Notes: a model not told the origin generated them from the sequence alone. A stretch of DNA of 64,000 nucleotides from Pinibacter sp031553495 (GCA_031553495.1 JAVBLN010000007.1:124001-188000), one strand, 5' to 3'. Positions 51,280 through 60,940 are shown, counted from the first letter of the stretch. Made by a program: numbers and translations.

Positions 51280-51365
51280 CAGTACGAATTTTGGTGGTTG
51301 TTTAAAAAACTCCGGGAAGCTTTGTCCTTTATACTTTTACATACTTATCGAATTATTTTTTTGGG

Positions 51366-51435
51366 AACGGGCAATAGTAATTCTATTCATCTTCTGTTGT
51401 GTCACTCACTTGTACTGTTGCAACTTTGCTCATCG
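51366..51435 (+). repeat. R67 copy, type I, diverged halves
   Basis: T-tract, GGGAACGGGC start, central GTGTCAC. Between the divergent UbiA-like and GT-C-like genes (gap 51280-51596). Confidence 0.75.
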
Positions 51436-51596
51436 CTTTGCGCCGGCATTCTTCCGGAAAATATAAATGCTTTTGTAGGTATTGGATTAATAAGATTCCT
51501 GGTAAATACATAGAAAATCCGGAAACAAGATAGTATATAAAGGTAGTTTATGCAATACTTTGTAATGAGATAACCAAGTAGTAATTTTCACTACCA

Positions 51597-53231
51597 ATGA
51601 CCAACTCTCACATTATGAAGAAAATATTCCCCTGGGCCGAAATTTTATTGATTGTAATTGCTGCCATTATTCCCGTTTTTGGTATGTTTCCTTACCGGTT
51701 AAATATTTTTTTGGCTTACGAAGGCGCATACCGTTTGTATTTGGGACAAGTTCCTTTTAAAGATTTTGGAATTCCAACAGGTTTCATGTTTTGGGTAGTG
51801 CCGGCCATTTTCTTTAAAATTTTCGGACCGCAACTAATCACCCTGGTCAAAGCGCAAGTGTTTATCAATATATTATCCGGACTGGCTTTCAGATCTATTC
51901 TAAAAACACTTTCTGTTCCTTATGGAGTTAAATTTATTAGTGTGTTCTTATACGTTATATCGTTTTCATTTCTTAATTATTGGCCTTGGTATAATCACAC
52001 AGTAATGGTTTATGAATTTATTGGGATTGCTTTTATATTGAAATTTCTATTTGATACAAAGTGTAAATGGCGTTATACAAATATGATTGCAGGAGTGTTT
52101 TTTATTCTTTGTTCTTTTTTTACAAAACAGGATGGCGGCGGAATGGGTTATCTCGTTTGTTTAGTATTGATTTGCTATAACTCATATGTAGAAAGAGATT
52201 GGAAGCAGCCTTTTGTTTTTGTTATCGCTACAATAGTTATTGGAAGCTTGTTTGTGTTGCCATTTTTGAGATATGGTTTTGGGTATTGGTTTAATCATGG
52301 TCAACCGCCGCATACGTCAAGGGTATCGGCTATGGATATCGCGGATGATTTTTTTAGCGCTTCTCAATGGATAAAATTTTATCTTATTGTCATTATACTT
52401 TTACTTATCGCGCAGTATAATCGAATTAAAGACGCCACAGTTTTTTTTGCAAATAAAAGACTGATTGTTTTTGCTTTGCTGGTTATTGGTATACTGGTGG
52501 AAGCCGCTATTTACCAGGTTACAAGCTATGTGCCGCAGGATAATAATATTTTCTTTCACAGTTTTGCTATCGCTTTTATACTGGTGTTGATGATGGATTT
52601 TCTTCCTGTAGATTTTAATGCGCCAGGTACCATTATCATTTGTTCAATGGCTGTAATGCTTTGGTGGAGCCAGGTGTATTGGCGTTATGTTGCAAAATAC
52701 GCTTCAGTTGTTTTGGGAAAAAAGAAAACAGATCCGTCGGTTGTGAATAAGAATACATATATCATTTTGCCGGTGGATAGTACTGATGTGCCGTTAAGTA
52801 ACTGGCGCGAAATGGAGTTGTATTCATTTGAAGGAATGCTGCTGCCAGGGCCGACGGTTGACGGAATTCATCGCCTTATGCGAATGAGTGAATTTAAAAA
52901 GAAGGATGCTAAAGTGCTGAATATGACAGAGCTTACTCCGCTCGCCAATGATCTTCACTTCCGGCTTGAAGCGGGGAGTGATTATCCGCTATGGTTTCAT
53001 AAAGGTGTGGGTATGTTTGAGACGCAAATACAAATGTTTTGCAACAGGATAAAAAGCAATTATTATGATGTTGTATTGTTTGAATACATTCCATACCTCA
53101 ACAATTTTTATCCGTTTGAAATTCGGGATACGCTTCAGCGGTATTATAAACGTGTCGATTGCTTCACTGCTCCGCGAAAGCCTTCAAATCAGGCTTGGGT
53201 GGAAGTGTATGTAAGGAGAATTAATAATTAA
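51597..53231 (+). CDS. Polytopic membrane protein, candidate GT-C glycosyltransferase
   Basis: 544 residues with about nine to eleven membrane helices in the first 370 residues and a soluble C-terminal part. YEGAYRLYLGQVPFKDFG after the first helix resembles the first periplasmic loop of GT-C (ArnT/GT39-like) enzymes, which carries the acidic catalytic residue (here Glu) and a GQVPYRDF-like motif. Such enzymes use polyprenyl-phosphate sugars. Divergent from the polyprenyl-phospho-arabinose genes, so it is a candidate user of that donor (inference). An alternative start at M7 is possible. Its end overlaps the convergent GT2 by 4 bp. Confidence 0.65.
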   Translation: MTNSHIMKKIFPWAEILLIVIAAIIPVFGMFPYRLNIFLAYEGAYRLYLGQVPFKDFGIPTGFMFWVVPAIFFKIFGPQLITLVKAQVFINILSGLAFRSILKTLSVPYGVKFISVFLYVISFSFLNYWPWYNHTVMVYEFIGIAFILKFLFDTKCKWRYTNMIAGVFFILCSFFTKQDGGGMGYLVCLVLICYNSYVERDWKQPFVFVIATIVIGSLFVLPFLRYGFGYWFNHGQPPHTSRVSAMDIADDFFSASQWIKFYLIVIILLLIAQYNRIKDATVFFANKRLIVFALLVIGILVEAAIYQVTSYVPQDNNIFFHSFAIAFILVLMMDFLPVDFNAPGTIIICSMAVMLWWSQVYWRYVAKYASVVLGKKKTDPSVVNKNTYIILPVDSTDVPLSNWREMELYSFEGMLLPGPTVDGIHRLMRMSEFKKKDAKVLNMTELTPLANDLHFRLEAGSDYPLWFHKGVGMFETQIQMFCNRIKSNYYDVVLFEYIPYLNNFYPFEIRDTLQRYYKRVDCFTAPRKPSNQAWVEVYVRRINN

Positions 53232-54031
53232 TTACTCAAAGAGAGCTTGAAGCGTTTGGTGAAAGCTGCCCAAACTCCACCTTGTTCGATTAGTCTTCTG
53301 TCGCTTGTCCAGGCCAGGGCTTTATTGGAAGTTACTTTATGAAGTTTTCCGAAATGCGTGCGGAGCTTATATCCCAAGTAACCATCTTCATTGGCGCCGG
53401 GTGGGTGTTCAAACGCGTTCACTGCTAATGCCTGATGTTTTCTATAGCATGAACTGCAGCCGTATACAAACATGGCTTCTTCTTTTGTTTTGGCCAGCCA
53501 CCACTTGTAAGGATCACTTGCAGTTTCGTACAGGAAATGTAAAAAGCGCGGTGTTCCATTTTCTGAGAAAAACGCGAATTTTCCGTATGCCATTGAAATG
53601 CTCGCGTCTTGTAGGGGTTTGGATAAATGATTTACCCAGTAAGGACTGTAAATAGTATCAGCATCGGCGTTAATGATGAGTTTGCTTTTTGCGGCCAGCA
53701 ATCCGGTTGTGCGTGCATGTTGTACTCCAGGTTTTGTTTCGGTTATTACGGAGGCGCCCGCCAATTGCGCCAGCTCTTTTGTTTTATCGGTAGAGTTATT
53801 ATCAATCACCAGTATTTCCACAGCAAGTTCTGTTTGTGTTGCAGCCAGCGAAGCCAGTGTGCGCAATATTTTTTCTTCTTCGTTATAGGCAGGTATCACC
53901 ACGCTTACATCAGTATAGTGATGTTTAGCGAGGTTTTGAATTCCTCTTTTTATTTCATCAATATGTTGAATATGAAAATCAAAATCTTGCCGGTGCAAGG
54001 CAATATAAGAAGGTATTATAATTGGTCGCAT
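53228..54031 (-). CDS. Glycosyltransferase family 2
   Basis: 267 residues. The GT-A core starts near 43 with SVVIPAYNEEEKI, then LVIDNNSTDKT and INADADTIYSPYW (DxD), and later EHPPGANEDGYLG, an ED-type acceptor or base region. No membrane helix. It transfers a sugar from a nucleotide donor to an unknown acceptor. Convergent with the GT-C-like gene (4-bp overlap). Confidence 0.85.
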   Translation of the reverse strand: MRPIIIPSYIALHRQDFDFHIQHIDEIKRGIQNLAKHHYTDVSVVIPAYNEEEKILRTLASLAATQTELAVEILVIDNNSTDKTKELAQLAGASVITETKPGVQHARTTGLLAAKSKLIINADADTIYSPYWVNHLSKPLQDASISMAYGKFAFFSENGTPRFLHFLYETASDPYKWWLAKTKEEAMFVYGCSSCYRKHQALAVNAFEHPPGANEDGYLGYKLRTHFGKLHKVTSNKALAWTSDRRLIEQGGVWAAFTKRFKLSLSN

Positions 54032-54107
54032 AGTTTAATGATGAAACAAGATAGGAGAAATGTGTGGAATGTGGAAATGTAAGGAATGCTGATTTTTAAA
54101 TGATTAC

Positions 54108-54152
54108 AATGCTTCGTGTTGCACTGTCATTCACTTGAGGAAAGTAGTAATT
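54108..54152 (+). repeat. Degenerate R67 fragment
   Basis: GCTTCGTGTTGCACTGTC then TTCACTTG and GTAGTAATTAT resemble an R67 core and right half with substitutions. Directly precedes a better copy. Confidence 0.4.
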
Positions 54153-54155
54153 ATG

Positions 54156-54224
54156 GGCCGGGCGATAGAATAAGCATTGAGCTTCGGTTGCGTCGCACAC
54201 TTGTACTGTTGGAATGCTATTGAG
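54156..54224 (+). repeat. R67 copy, type II
   Basis: GGCCGGGC start, central GCGTCGC, right half GGAATGCTATTGAGC. Left member of an inverted pair with 54386-54449. Confidence 0.8.
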
Positions 54225-54246
54225 CGATTTGGATGGTAGATATTAG

Positions 54247-54274
54247 TTGGCAGTTGGCAGTAGGCAGTAGAGAA
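54247..54274. repeat. H7 heptamer array, TTGGCAG family
   Basis: TTGGCAG, TTGGCAG, TAGGCAG, TAGAGAA. Inverted partner at 54352. Confidence 0.85.
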
Positions 54275-54351
54275 GTCGGAGATCAAAAGAAATTGTGAAC
54301 CTTGTGGTTAATTTCTTCTTCTGATATCTGAATTTTGACATCTGATCTCTC

Positions 54352-54386
54352 TACTGCCCGCTGTTTGCTGCCTACTGCCAACCGCC
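54352..54386. repeat. H7 heptamer array, TACTGCC family (inverted)
   Basis: TACTGCC, CGCTGTT, TGCTGCC, TACTGCC, AACCGCC. Reverse complement of the 54247 family; ends at the R67 copy. Confidence 0.82.
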
Positions 54387-54449
54387 CACTAAAGTTCCTG
54401 CCTACAAGTGAGTGACACAACGATGCTTAATAGTAGCACTACCGCCGGT
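54386..54449 (-). repeat. R67 copy, type I
   Basis: Central GTGTCAC on the minus strand, outer end GCCGGTCC. Composite 54156-54449 is a nested palindrome: R67, TTGGCAG array, spacer, inverted array, inverted R67. Confidence 0.85.
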
Positions 54450-54550
54450 CCCCATAAAATCGTTGCTCAATATCATACGGCCCGAAGCATTATTGCAAAG
54501 GAATTAGGTCGTTAGTATTTTCGCATTTACCACATTTATTGCATTTCTCT

Positions 54551-54558
54551 TAGTTTTG
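54551..54558 (+). promoter_or_regulatory. Perfect -7 box TAGTTTTG for recG
   Basis: Exact TAnnTTTG match. Transcription would start near 54565, close to the beginning of the open recG frame at 54570. Confidence 0.45.
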
Positions 54559-54626
54559 TCGCTAAATGATTATTTATTAGTAAGATTAATTCCATATTAA
54601 CTAACCCGATCGAATACCTGAAAGGT

Positions 54627-56687
54627 GTGGGGCCTTTGCGTGCGGATATTTTAAAGAAAGAATTAAATATTTTTACTTTTAAAGATCTGCTGGAACATTT
54701 CCCTTTCAGGCATGTGGATAAAACGCAGGTGCAACTGATTGGTGATATTAATTATCAGACGGAATATGTGCAGGTTGCGGGTAAGCTGATGAGCATTGAA
54801 GTGTTGGGAGAAAAGCGTGGAAAACGATTAGTGGCGGAAATAAAAGATGCTTCCGGTGTGTTGGAACTTGTTTGGTTCCAGGGTATTAACTGGGTGCAAA
54901 AAACGCTTGAGGTGGGCAGGGAATATCTTGTGTATGGTAAGGCAGGTTTTTTTAATGGGGTGGTGCAAATAACCCATCCTGAAATTGAAGCTTTTAGTGC
55001 GGAAAAATCTGATGGTAAAAGTTTTTTGGAACCCGTTTATCCTACTACGGAAAAGTTAAAAACAAGAGGATTGGGTGGCAGGCAAATAGGAAAGCTGACC
55101 TGGAACCTTTTAACAGCGTTACAACCCGCTGATATACCCGAAAATCTTCCTGGTACAATTTTACAATCACTTAACTTAATCTCAAGGTTCAAAGCGTACA
55201 ATGATATTCATTTTCCGCCGAATTTTAAGGCTTACCAGGATGCCTTAAACAGGCTTAAATTTGAAGAATTGTTTTTGGCGCAGGTAAGATTAGGGCTGAT
55301 CAAATCTGAAAGACACCGGTTTTCGCATGGTGTTATTTTCAAACATGTGGGTGAATTATTCAATTCTTTTTATAAGCATAGCCTGCCGTTTGCCCTTACC
55401 GGCGCTCAAAAAAGAGTGATACGAGAAATAAGGCAGGATACCGCGCATGGAAGGCAAATGAATCGGCTTTTGCAAGGTGATGTGGGTAGTGGAAAAACAA
55501 TTGTGGCATTGCTAACTATGTTGCTTGCTGTTGATAATGGCTTTCAAAGCTGTATGATGGCGCCTACTGAGATATTGGCAAATCAACATTATACCGGTAT
55601 AAAGGAATTATTGAAGGATCTGCCTGTGGGTGTGAGATTATTAACCGGTTCCACAAAAGCCAGGGAACGGCGGGAAATTTTAGGCGAACTGGAAAGCGGC
55701 GAATTGCACTTGATTATAGGCACACATGCTTTATTGGAAGATAATGTACAGTTTAAGGATCTTGGGCTCGCAATAATTGATGAACAACATCGTTTTGGAG
55801 TAGAGCAGCGGTCAAAATTGTGGAAAAAATCGAACATACCGCCACATGTACTTGTTATGACTGCAACACCCATTCCCCGAACACTTGCCATGACTGCTTA
55901 TGGAGATCTTGATTACAGTGTAATTGATGAATTGCCGCCGGGCAGGCAACCTGTTACCACTGTTCATCGTTTTGAACAATCAAGGGGATCTGTAATGGAT
56001 TTCATGAAACAGGAAATTGCTAAGGACCGGCAGGCTTATGTTATTTTCCCACTAATAGAAGAATCTGAAAAAGTAAACTATGAAAACCTGATGCGCGGGT
56101 ATGAAAATGTGAAAGCGTTTTTTCCCGAACCTAAATACTGGATTAGTATGGTGCATGGAAAACAGCCGTCTGAACAGAAAGATACCAATATGCAACGTTT
56201 TGTTACCAATGATACTCAAATCATGGTATCCACTACTGTTATAGAAGTGGGTGTGAATGTGCCGAATGCGTCTGTGATGGTAATAGAAAGCGCTGAAAAG
56301 TTCGGGTTGTCGCAGTTACATCAGTTAAGGGGAAGAGTTGGCAGGGGAAGTGATAAAAGCTATTGTATTCTGCTTACCGGCAATAAACTGTCAAATGAAG
56401 CCAGGGAACGGTTAAAAATAATGTGCGCCACCAATGATGGATTCAGGATAGCCGAAAAGGATATGGAACTGCGTGGGCCGGGTGATATTGAAGGAACAAG
56501 ACAAAGTGGCATGCTTAATTTTAAATTGGCGAGCCTGTTGCAGGATAAGCAATGGTTAAATGCCGCAAAGGAAATGGCACAAAAGATTTTAGAAGAAGAC
56601 CCCGATCTAAATCTGGAAGAAAATGTACAGCTAAAGCATTTTTTGCAATCACAAAAAGGCAAAACGGCTTGGAGTAAAATTTCGTAA
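54627..56687 (+). CDS. recG: ATP-dependent DNA helicase RecG
   Basis: 686 residues from the first canonical start (GTG at 54627). The wedge/OB region has LLEHFPFRHVDKTQ, Walker A GDVGSGKT is at 284-291, the DExH box is IIDEQH, followed by VLVMTATPIPRTLA and the C-terminal LHQLRGRVGRGSDKSYC. RecG remodels stalled forks and branched DNA. Start is uncertain: the frame is open from 54570 and the conserved NPIEYLKGVGP begins at 54603, upstream of the GTG. An ATT at 54585 would give a family-like N-terminus. The 1226-residue adhesin gene begins 24 bp after the stop. Confidence 0.95.
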   Translation: MGPLRADILKKELNIFTFKDLLEHFPFRHVDKTQVQLIGDINYQTEYVQVAGKLMSIEVLGEKRGKRLVAEIKDASGVLELVWFQGINWVQKTLEVGREYLVYGKAGFFNGVVQITHPEIEAFSAEKSDGKSFLEPVYPTTEKLKTRGLGGRQIGKLTWNLLTALQPADIPENLPGTILQSLNLISRFKAYNDIHFPPNFKAYQDALNRLKFEELFLAQVRLGLIKSERHRFSHGVIFKHVGELFNSFYKHSLPFALTGAQKRVIREIRQDTAHGRQMNRLLQGDVGSGKTIVALLTMLLAVDNGFQSCMMAPTEILANQHYTGIKELLKDLPVGVRLLTGSTKARERREILGELESGELHLIIGTHALLEDNVQFKDLGLAIIDEQHRFGVEQRSKLWKKSNIPPHVLVMTATPIPRTLAMTAYGDLDYSVIDELPPGRQPVTTVHRFEQSRGSVMDFMKQEIAKDRQAYVIFPLIEESEKVNYENLMRGYENVKAFFPEPKYWISMVHGKQPSEQKDTNMQRFVTNDTQIMVSTTVIEVGVNVPNASVMVIESAEKFGLSQLHQLRGRVGRGSDKSYCILLTGNKLSNEARERLKIMCATNDGFRIAEKDMELRGPGDIEGTRQSGMLNFKLASLLQDKQWLNAAKEMAQKILEEDPDLNLEENVQLKHFLQSQKGKTAWSKIS

Positions 56688-56711
56688 ATTAGAGCATAAG
56701 CTAAAAACTTG

Positions 56712-59700
56712 ATGAAAACTAGACTTATAATACTATACCTCCTGCTAAGTGGTTTACAACTGTTTGCTCAGTCGGGAGGTAATTTTAATAGCCTGGAATT
56801 TGTGGAAAATAAAGGTCAGTGGGATAAACAGGTTTTATACCAGGCCGATTTTGGGACCGGAGCTTTCTTTCTACGCAAAAATGGCATCGCGGTACTTCAA
56901 CGCGATGTTAAAGACATGCAAAATTTAGGGCACATCAGAGGCGGGGTAGAAGACTCCATTCGCAACAGGCCTGAACGCAATACTACTTCATCCAAAATAG
57001 CAATTGTTAATAATAACCGAAATACAGATGTTGAGAGTACAGAAAAAGTGCTGCATTCTCACATTTATTTTATGGATTTTATAGGTGCTAATGAGAACGT
57101 GCAGATCATTGGCGAAAAGTCCCAGGAAAATTATTACAACTATTTTATTGGTGATGATAAATCCAAATGGGCAGGGGGCTGCAAAATTTATCAATCTGTT
57201 TTATACAAGAATATTTATCCGGGCATTGATGTACGTTATTTTACCAACGACGGTTTAATGAAATATGAATTTATTGTAAACCCCGGTGGCGACCCTTCTA
57301 AGATCGTTATGCAATTTCGGGGAGTGGATAAGTTAAGTACAAACAAAAACAACGAGCTTGTTATAAACACTTCTGTTGGCAACGTTACAGAGCTTTCTCC
57401 TTACACATATCAGTTTCAAAACGGCACACGTGTGAAAATTGATTGCAGGTATAATATCAGCGGAAATAATGTAACATTTAAGCTGAAGAACTTTGATAAG
57501 AATGAAACATTGATTATAGACCCCGCATTGATCTTTGCAAGCTTTACAGGCAGCCGGGCCGATAACTGGGGTTATACCGCTACTTATGGCGCTGATGGTA
57601 CTTTTTATGCGGGTGGAATTGTTTTTGGAAATGGATTTGTAACTACTCCCGGTGCTTTTCAATCAACATATACTGGTCGCGGGCAACAGATGTTTAACAT
57701 GGGAATTATGCGTTTCTCATCTAACGGTACACAGCGTCTTTTTGGTACTTACATTGGCGGTAACAGTAGTGAGCAACCGCATAGCATGTTTGTTGATCTC
57801 TCAGGGAACCTGGTAATAGCAGGAAGAACAAAATCTACCGATTATCCGTCTACTATAAAAATGCTGCCAACTAAATCCGGGGGAGACTGGGATATTGTTA
57901 TTACAAAAATTTCCTCAGACGGCACTCAATTATTAGGTTCTCTTCTAATTGGAGGCAGTGGCGACGACGGACAAAATATTGGTGACAGTCACAGCAGCAT
58001 TCAAACAAATTCAAGCCTTGTGAATTTTTATGGAGATGATGCGCGAAGCGAAGTGATATTAGATAAAAACAATAACATATACCTGGCGTCTTGCACCCGG
58101 TCTTCTAATTTCCCAACTACTTCCAATGCTGTTCAATCTGGTAATAAAGGGAAACAGGATGGTGTATTTATTAAGGTAAATGCTGCGTTCTCTACCGTTT
58201 TGAACAGTACCTATATTGGAGGAAGCGGCGATGATGCTTTATTTGTATTAGCCCTTGATCCGGCAACCCAAGATATATATTTGGCAGGCGGTACTACCAG
58301 TTCGGATCTTGCTACTACAGCCGGTGTTATTCAGCCTGCTTATGGCGGTGGCGTAAGCGATGGATTTATTGTGGTACTTTCTAACGATGGAAGTAAAATA
58401 TTAAAAGAAACTTACCTGGGCACCGCATCTACTGATGTTATTTACGGAATACAATTTGATAAATTTAACTATCCATATGTAATGGGAATAAGCAATGGCG
58501 ACTGGCGCAGATTGAATGCGGCATGGGGGCAGAATGGATCGCAATTTGTGGGAAAGCTGAAAGAAGATCTCTCTGCCTGGGAATTCAGAACGCATTTTGG
58601 TACTTCACTGGTTAAGCCTAATATGTCGCCGGTTGCATTCCTGGTAGATCGTTGCGAAAATATGTACATCTCAGGATGGGGCAGGGGATATGGAAGTTTC
58701 AATATGCAGGGGGTTAGCGGAATGTCGGTCACGCCGGATGCTATAAAAAGTGTGAGTGGCGATAACTCTGATTTTTATTTTATAGTAATAAAAAGAAATG
58801 CTGACGCGCAGTTGTATGGTACATTCTTCGGACAAAATGGAGGCGCATACGACCACGTGGATGGCGGTACGAGCCGCTTTGATCAAAACGGAATTATTTA
58901 CCAGGCCATGTGTGCAAATTGTCTTGCATCCTCCAGTGGCGCTCGTCCGCAGTTTCCTGTAACGCCGGGTGTGGTTTGCTGCTCCAACAAATATAGCGGC
59001 GCCAATGGTAGCGGTAGCGGTGCGGAATGCAATCTGGCAGCAGTTAAAATTGTATTCAATTACGCCGGTGTTGGCAGTGGTGTAAAAGCTACTATTGATG
59101 GCAAAGCACGAAACAAAGGCTGTGTGCCGGCTACGTTTGATTTTACCGATACTGTTTTAAATGCCAAAAGTTATATATGGGATTTTGGTGATGGATCAGC
59201 GCAGGTAAACACAACCAGTTATAAAATGTCGCATACATTTAATAGTGTTGGTGATTACCGGGTAATGCTTGTTGGTATTGATTCCGGTAGTTGCAATATT
59301 CGTGATACTGCTTATACCATAGTGCGTGTGGGCAACGACAGGGTGATCTTTGATTTTGATTTTGAAAAACTAATGCCATGCGAAGCGCTTGATTATAATT
59401 TCGTAAATAATTCTTCGGTAGTTACAGGACAACCGTTTACCAACAACTCATTTGTTTGGGATTTTGGTGATGGCTCGCCACGCATAACAAGTGGATTAGG
59501 AAATCAGCAACATACATATGCAGCGGCTGGAACGTATAACGTGAAGCTGGTATTGGTCGATACCGGTTATTGTAATTCGCCAGATTCTTTGATGAAGCCG
59601 CTACGTGTATCGCCATTGGTAAAAGCGCAGTTTGAAACACCTGCGGAAGGCTGCTCTCCTTATACTGCCACATTCATCAACACATCATTGGGCGGACAAA

Positions 59701-60392
59701 CTTTCGATTGGGACTTTGGTGACGGCTCACCGGTTTCGCACGATGTAAATCCCGTACACGCCTATCCGCCAGGTCCTAATGTATATACCGTTAAGCTTAT
59801 TGCTTATGATGACAACACTTGTAATAAGCAACACGACACAACTTTTACCATAACCATACATACTAGTCCAACGGCGGCATTTACATTCGCGCCAATAGTG
59901 CCGCTTGAAAACAAGCCAACATTTTTTACCAATAATTCATCCATCGATGCCATACAGTTTGTTTGGCACTTTGGCGACGGTGATTCGCTGGTAACTGCCG
60001 ACCGTAGCGATATATCGCATCAGTATAATATTACGGGCACTTATGAGGCTTGTCTTGATGTTGTAAATACGTTTGGCTGCCACGATGATACCTGTCAGAA
60101 TATTGAAGCTATAGTAGTTCCCAAACTGGATGTTCCCAACGCATTTACTCCGTTAGGTCCATCTGCCACAAACATAGTATATGTACACGGCTTTGGAATC
60201 AACACCATGAAGTGGATAATATACAATCGCTGGGGACAAAAAGTATTTGAAACCACCGACAGAAGGCGAGGCTGGGATGGAAGATTTAATGGCGTAGTAC
60301 AGCCAATGGATGTGTATGGCTACACACTTGAAGTGGAATTTGTAAACGGAGAAAAGCTAAGTAAGAAAGGCGATATAACGCTGGTCAGGTAA
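56712..60392 (+). CDS. Giant secreted PKD protein with CHU_C (gliding-motility-associated) C-terminal domain
   Basis: Starts at ATG 56712 (a TTG 3 bp earlier is also in frame); 1226 residues. Signal peptide MKTRLIILYLLLSGLQLFA. The N-terminal DUF7948-like region begins FVENKGQWDKQVLYQAD, followed by SBBP-type beta-propeller repeats (TYIGGSGDDALF, about 290-720). Four or more PKD domains (WDFGDGS motifs, about 795-1140) follow, then the CHU_C tail with VPNAFTPLGPS and YNRWGQKVFET ending in a GDITLVR strand. Such proteins are T9SS cargo attached to the surface. The PorP/SprF gene downstream fits the SprB/SprF pairing. Confidence 0.88.
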   Translation: MKTRLIILYLLLSGLQLFAQSGGNFNSLEFVENKGQWDKQVLYQADFGTGAFFLRKNGIAVLQRDVKDMQNLGHIRGGVEDSIRNRPERNTTSSKIAIVNNNRNTDVESTEKVLHSHIYFMDFIGANENVQIIGEKSQENYYNYFIGDDKSKWAGGCKIYQSVLYKNIYPGIDVRYFTNDGLMKYEFIVNPGGDPSKIVMQFRGVDKLSTNKNNELVINTSVGNVTELSPYTYQFQNGTRVKIDCRYNISGNNVTFKLKNFDKNETLIIDPALIFASFTGSRADNWGYTATYGADGTFYAGGIVFGNGFVTTPGAFQSTYTGRGQQMFNMGIMRFSSNGTQRLFGTYIGGNSSEQPHSMFVDLSGNLVIAGRTKSTDYPSTIKMLPTKSGGDWDIVITKISSDGTQLLGSLLIGGSGDDGQNIGDSHSSIQTNSSLVNFYGDDARSEVILDKNNNIYLASCTRSSNFPTTSNAVQSGNKGKQDGVFIKVNAAFSTVLNSTYIGGSGDDALFVLALDPATQDIYLAGGTTSSDLATTAGVIQPAYGGGVSDGFIVVLSNDGSKILKETYLGTASTDVIYGIQFDKFNYPYVMGISNGDWRRLNAAWGQNGSQFVGKLKEDLSAWEFRTHFGTSLVKPNMSPVAFLVDRCENMYISGWGRGYGSFNMQGVSGMSVTPDAIKSVSGDNSDFYFIVIKRNADAQLYGTFFGQNGGAYDHVDGGTSRFDQNGIIYQAMCANCLASSSGARPQFPVTPGVVCCSNKYSGANGSGSGAECNLAAVKIVFNYAGVGSGVKATIDGKARNKGCVPATFDFTDTVLNAKSYIWDFGDGSAQVNTTSYKMSHTFNSVGDYRVMLVGIDSGSCNIRDTAYTIVRVGNDRVIFDFDFEKLMPCEALDYNFVNNSSVVTGQPFTNNSFVWDFGDGSPRITSGLGNQQHTYAAAGTYNVKLVLVDTGYCNSPDSLMKPLRVSPLVKAQFETPAEGCSPYTATFINTSLGGQTFDWDFGDGSPVSHDVNPVHAYPPGPNVYTVKLIAYDDNTCNKQHDTTFTITIHTSPTAAFTFAPIVPLENKPTFFTNNSSIDAIQFVWHFGDGDSLVTADRSDISHQYNITGTYEACLDVVNTFGCHDDTCQNIEAIVVPKLDVPNAFTPLGPSATNIVYVHGFGINTMKWIIYNRWGQKVFETTDRRRGWDGRFNGVVQPMDVYGYTLEVEFVNGEKLSKKGDITLVR

Positions 60393-60393
60393 T

Positions 60394-60421
60394 TAATAAT
60401 TAATAATGAATAATTAATAAT
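60394..60421. repeat. H7 heptamer array, TAATAAT family
   Basis: TAATAAT, TAATAAT, GAATAAT, TAATAAT, starting 1 bp after the adhesin stop. Further arrays of this family are at about 60561-60590, 60791-60817 and 60914-60934 in the same gap. Confidence 0.85.
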
Positions 60422-60486
60422 AGCTGATGGCAAAGGGTGTTTAAGTTTTTGATACGGGCCGTTATTAGTTTTATTTTTTTGGGGGA

Positions 60487-60553
60487 ACTGGCGGTAGTGC
60501 TACTATTAAGCATCGTTGTGTCACTCACTTGTACAATTGTAATTCTATTCAGC
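60487..60553 (+). repeat. R67 copy, type I
   Basis: T-tract and GGGGG, ACTGGCGGTAGTGC, central GTGTCAC, right end CTATTCAGCG. Inverted pair with 60669-60738. Confidence 0.88.
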
Positions 60554-60668
60554 GATGTGGTTAATAAATTAATAATTAATAATAGTTAATAGAATAGGAG
60601 GTGAAGAAGAATGAACAGGTTTTTTTACGTAATTAAGGTGTTATAAACCGGTAAAAGTGCTGCATAAT

Positions 60669-60738
60669 GCACAATAGCGAATAAACCGTTGAAGAGTGCG
60701 ACGCAACTAAAGTTTAATAGTAGCAATGCAGTTCGGCT
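60669..60738 (-). repeat. R67 copy, type II
   Basis: Central GCGTCGC on the minus strand. The inner end is altered (GCACAATAGCG). The 559-bp gap 60393-60951 holds this pair and four TAATAAT arrays. Confidence 0.75.
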
Positions 60739-60880
60739 CATAATAAAAATGCCTTTTTTAGTAGAGTGATAGGGGCCGATTAAGAATGAAGAATTAATAA
60801 TGAATAATTAATAATAGTTGAGGGTTTAAGATGTTGAGAAAATATTGAAATAGTGATAATAGGAATTAGAATCCGGTTTA

Positions 60881-60888
60881 TAGTTTTG
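60881..60888 (+). promoter_or_regulatory. Candidate -7 box TAGTTTTG for the PorP/SprF gene
   Basis: Exact TAnnTTTG match 63 bp before the ATG; a heptamer array lies between box and gene. Confidence 0.4.
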
Positions 60889-60913
60889 CACTTATTCATA
60901 ACAGTAACCCGCT

Positions 60914-60940
60914 ATTATTAATTATTAATTATTAATTGTA
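60914..60940. repeat. H7 heptamer array in the PorP/SprF leader
   Basis: ATTATTA three times, then ATTGTA. It would be transcribed as part of the 5' leader if the 60881 box is used. Confidence 0.8.
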
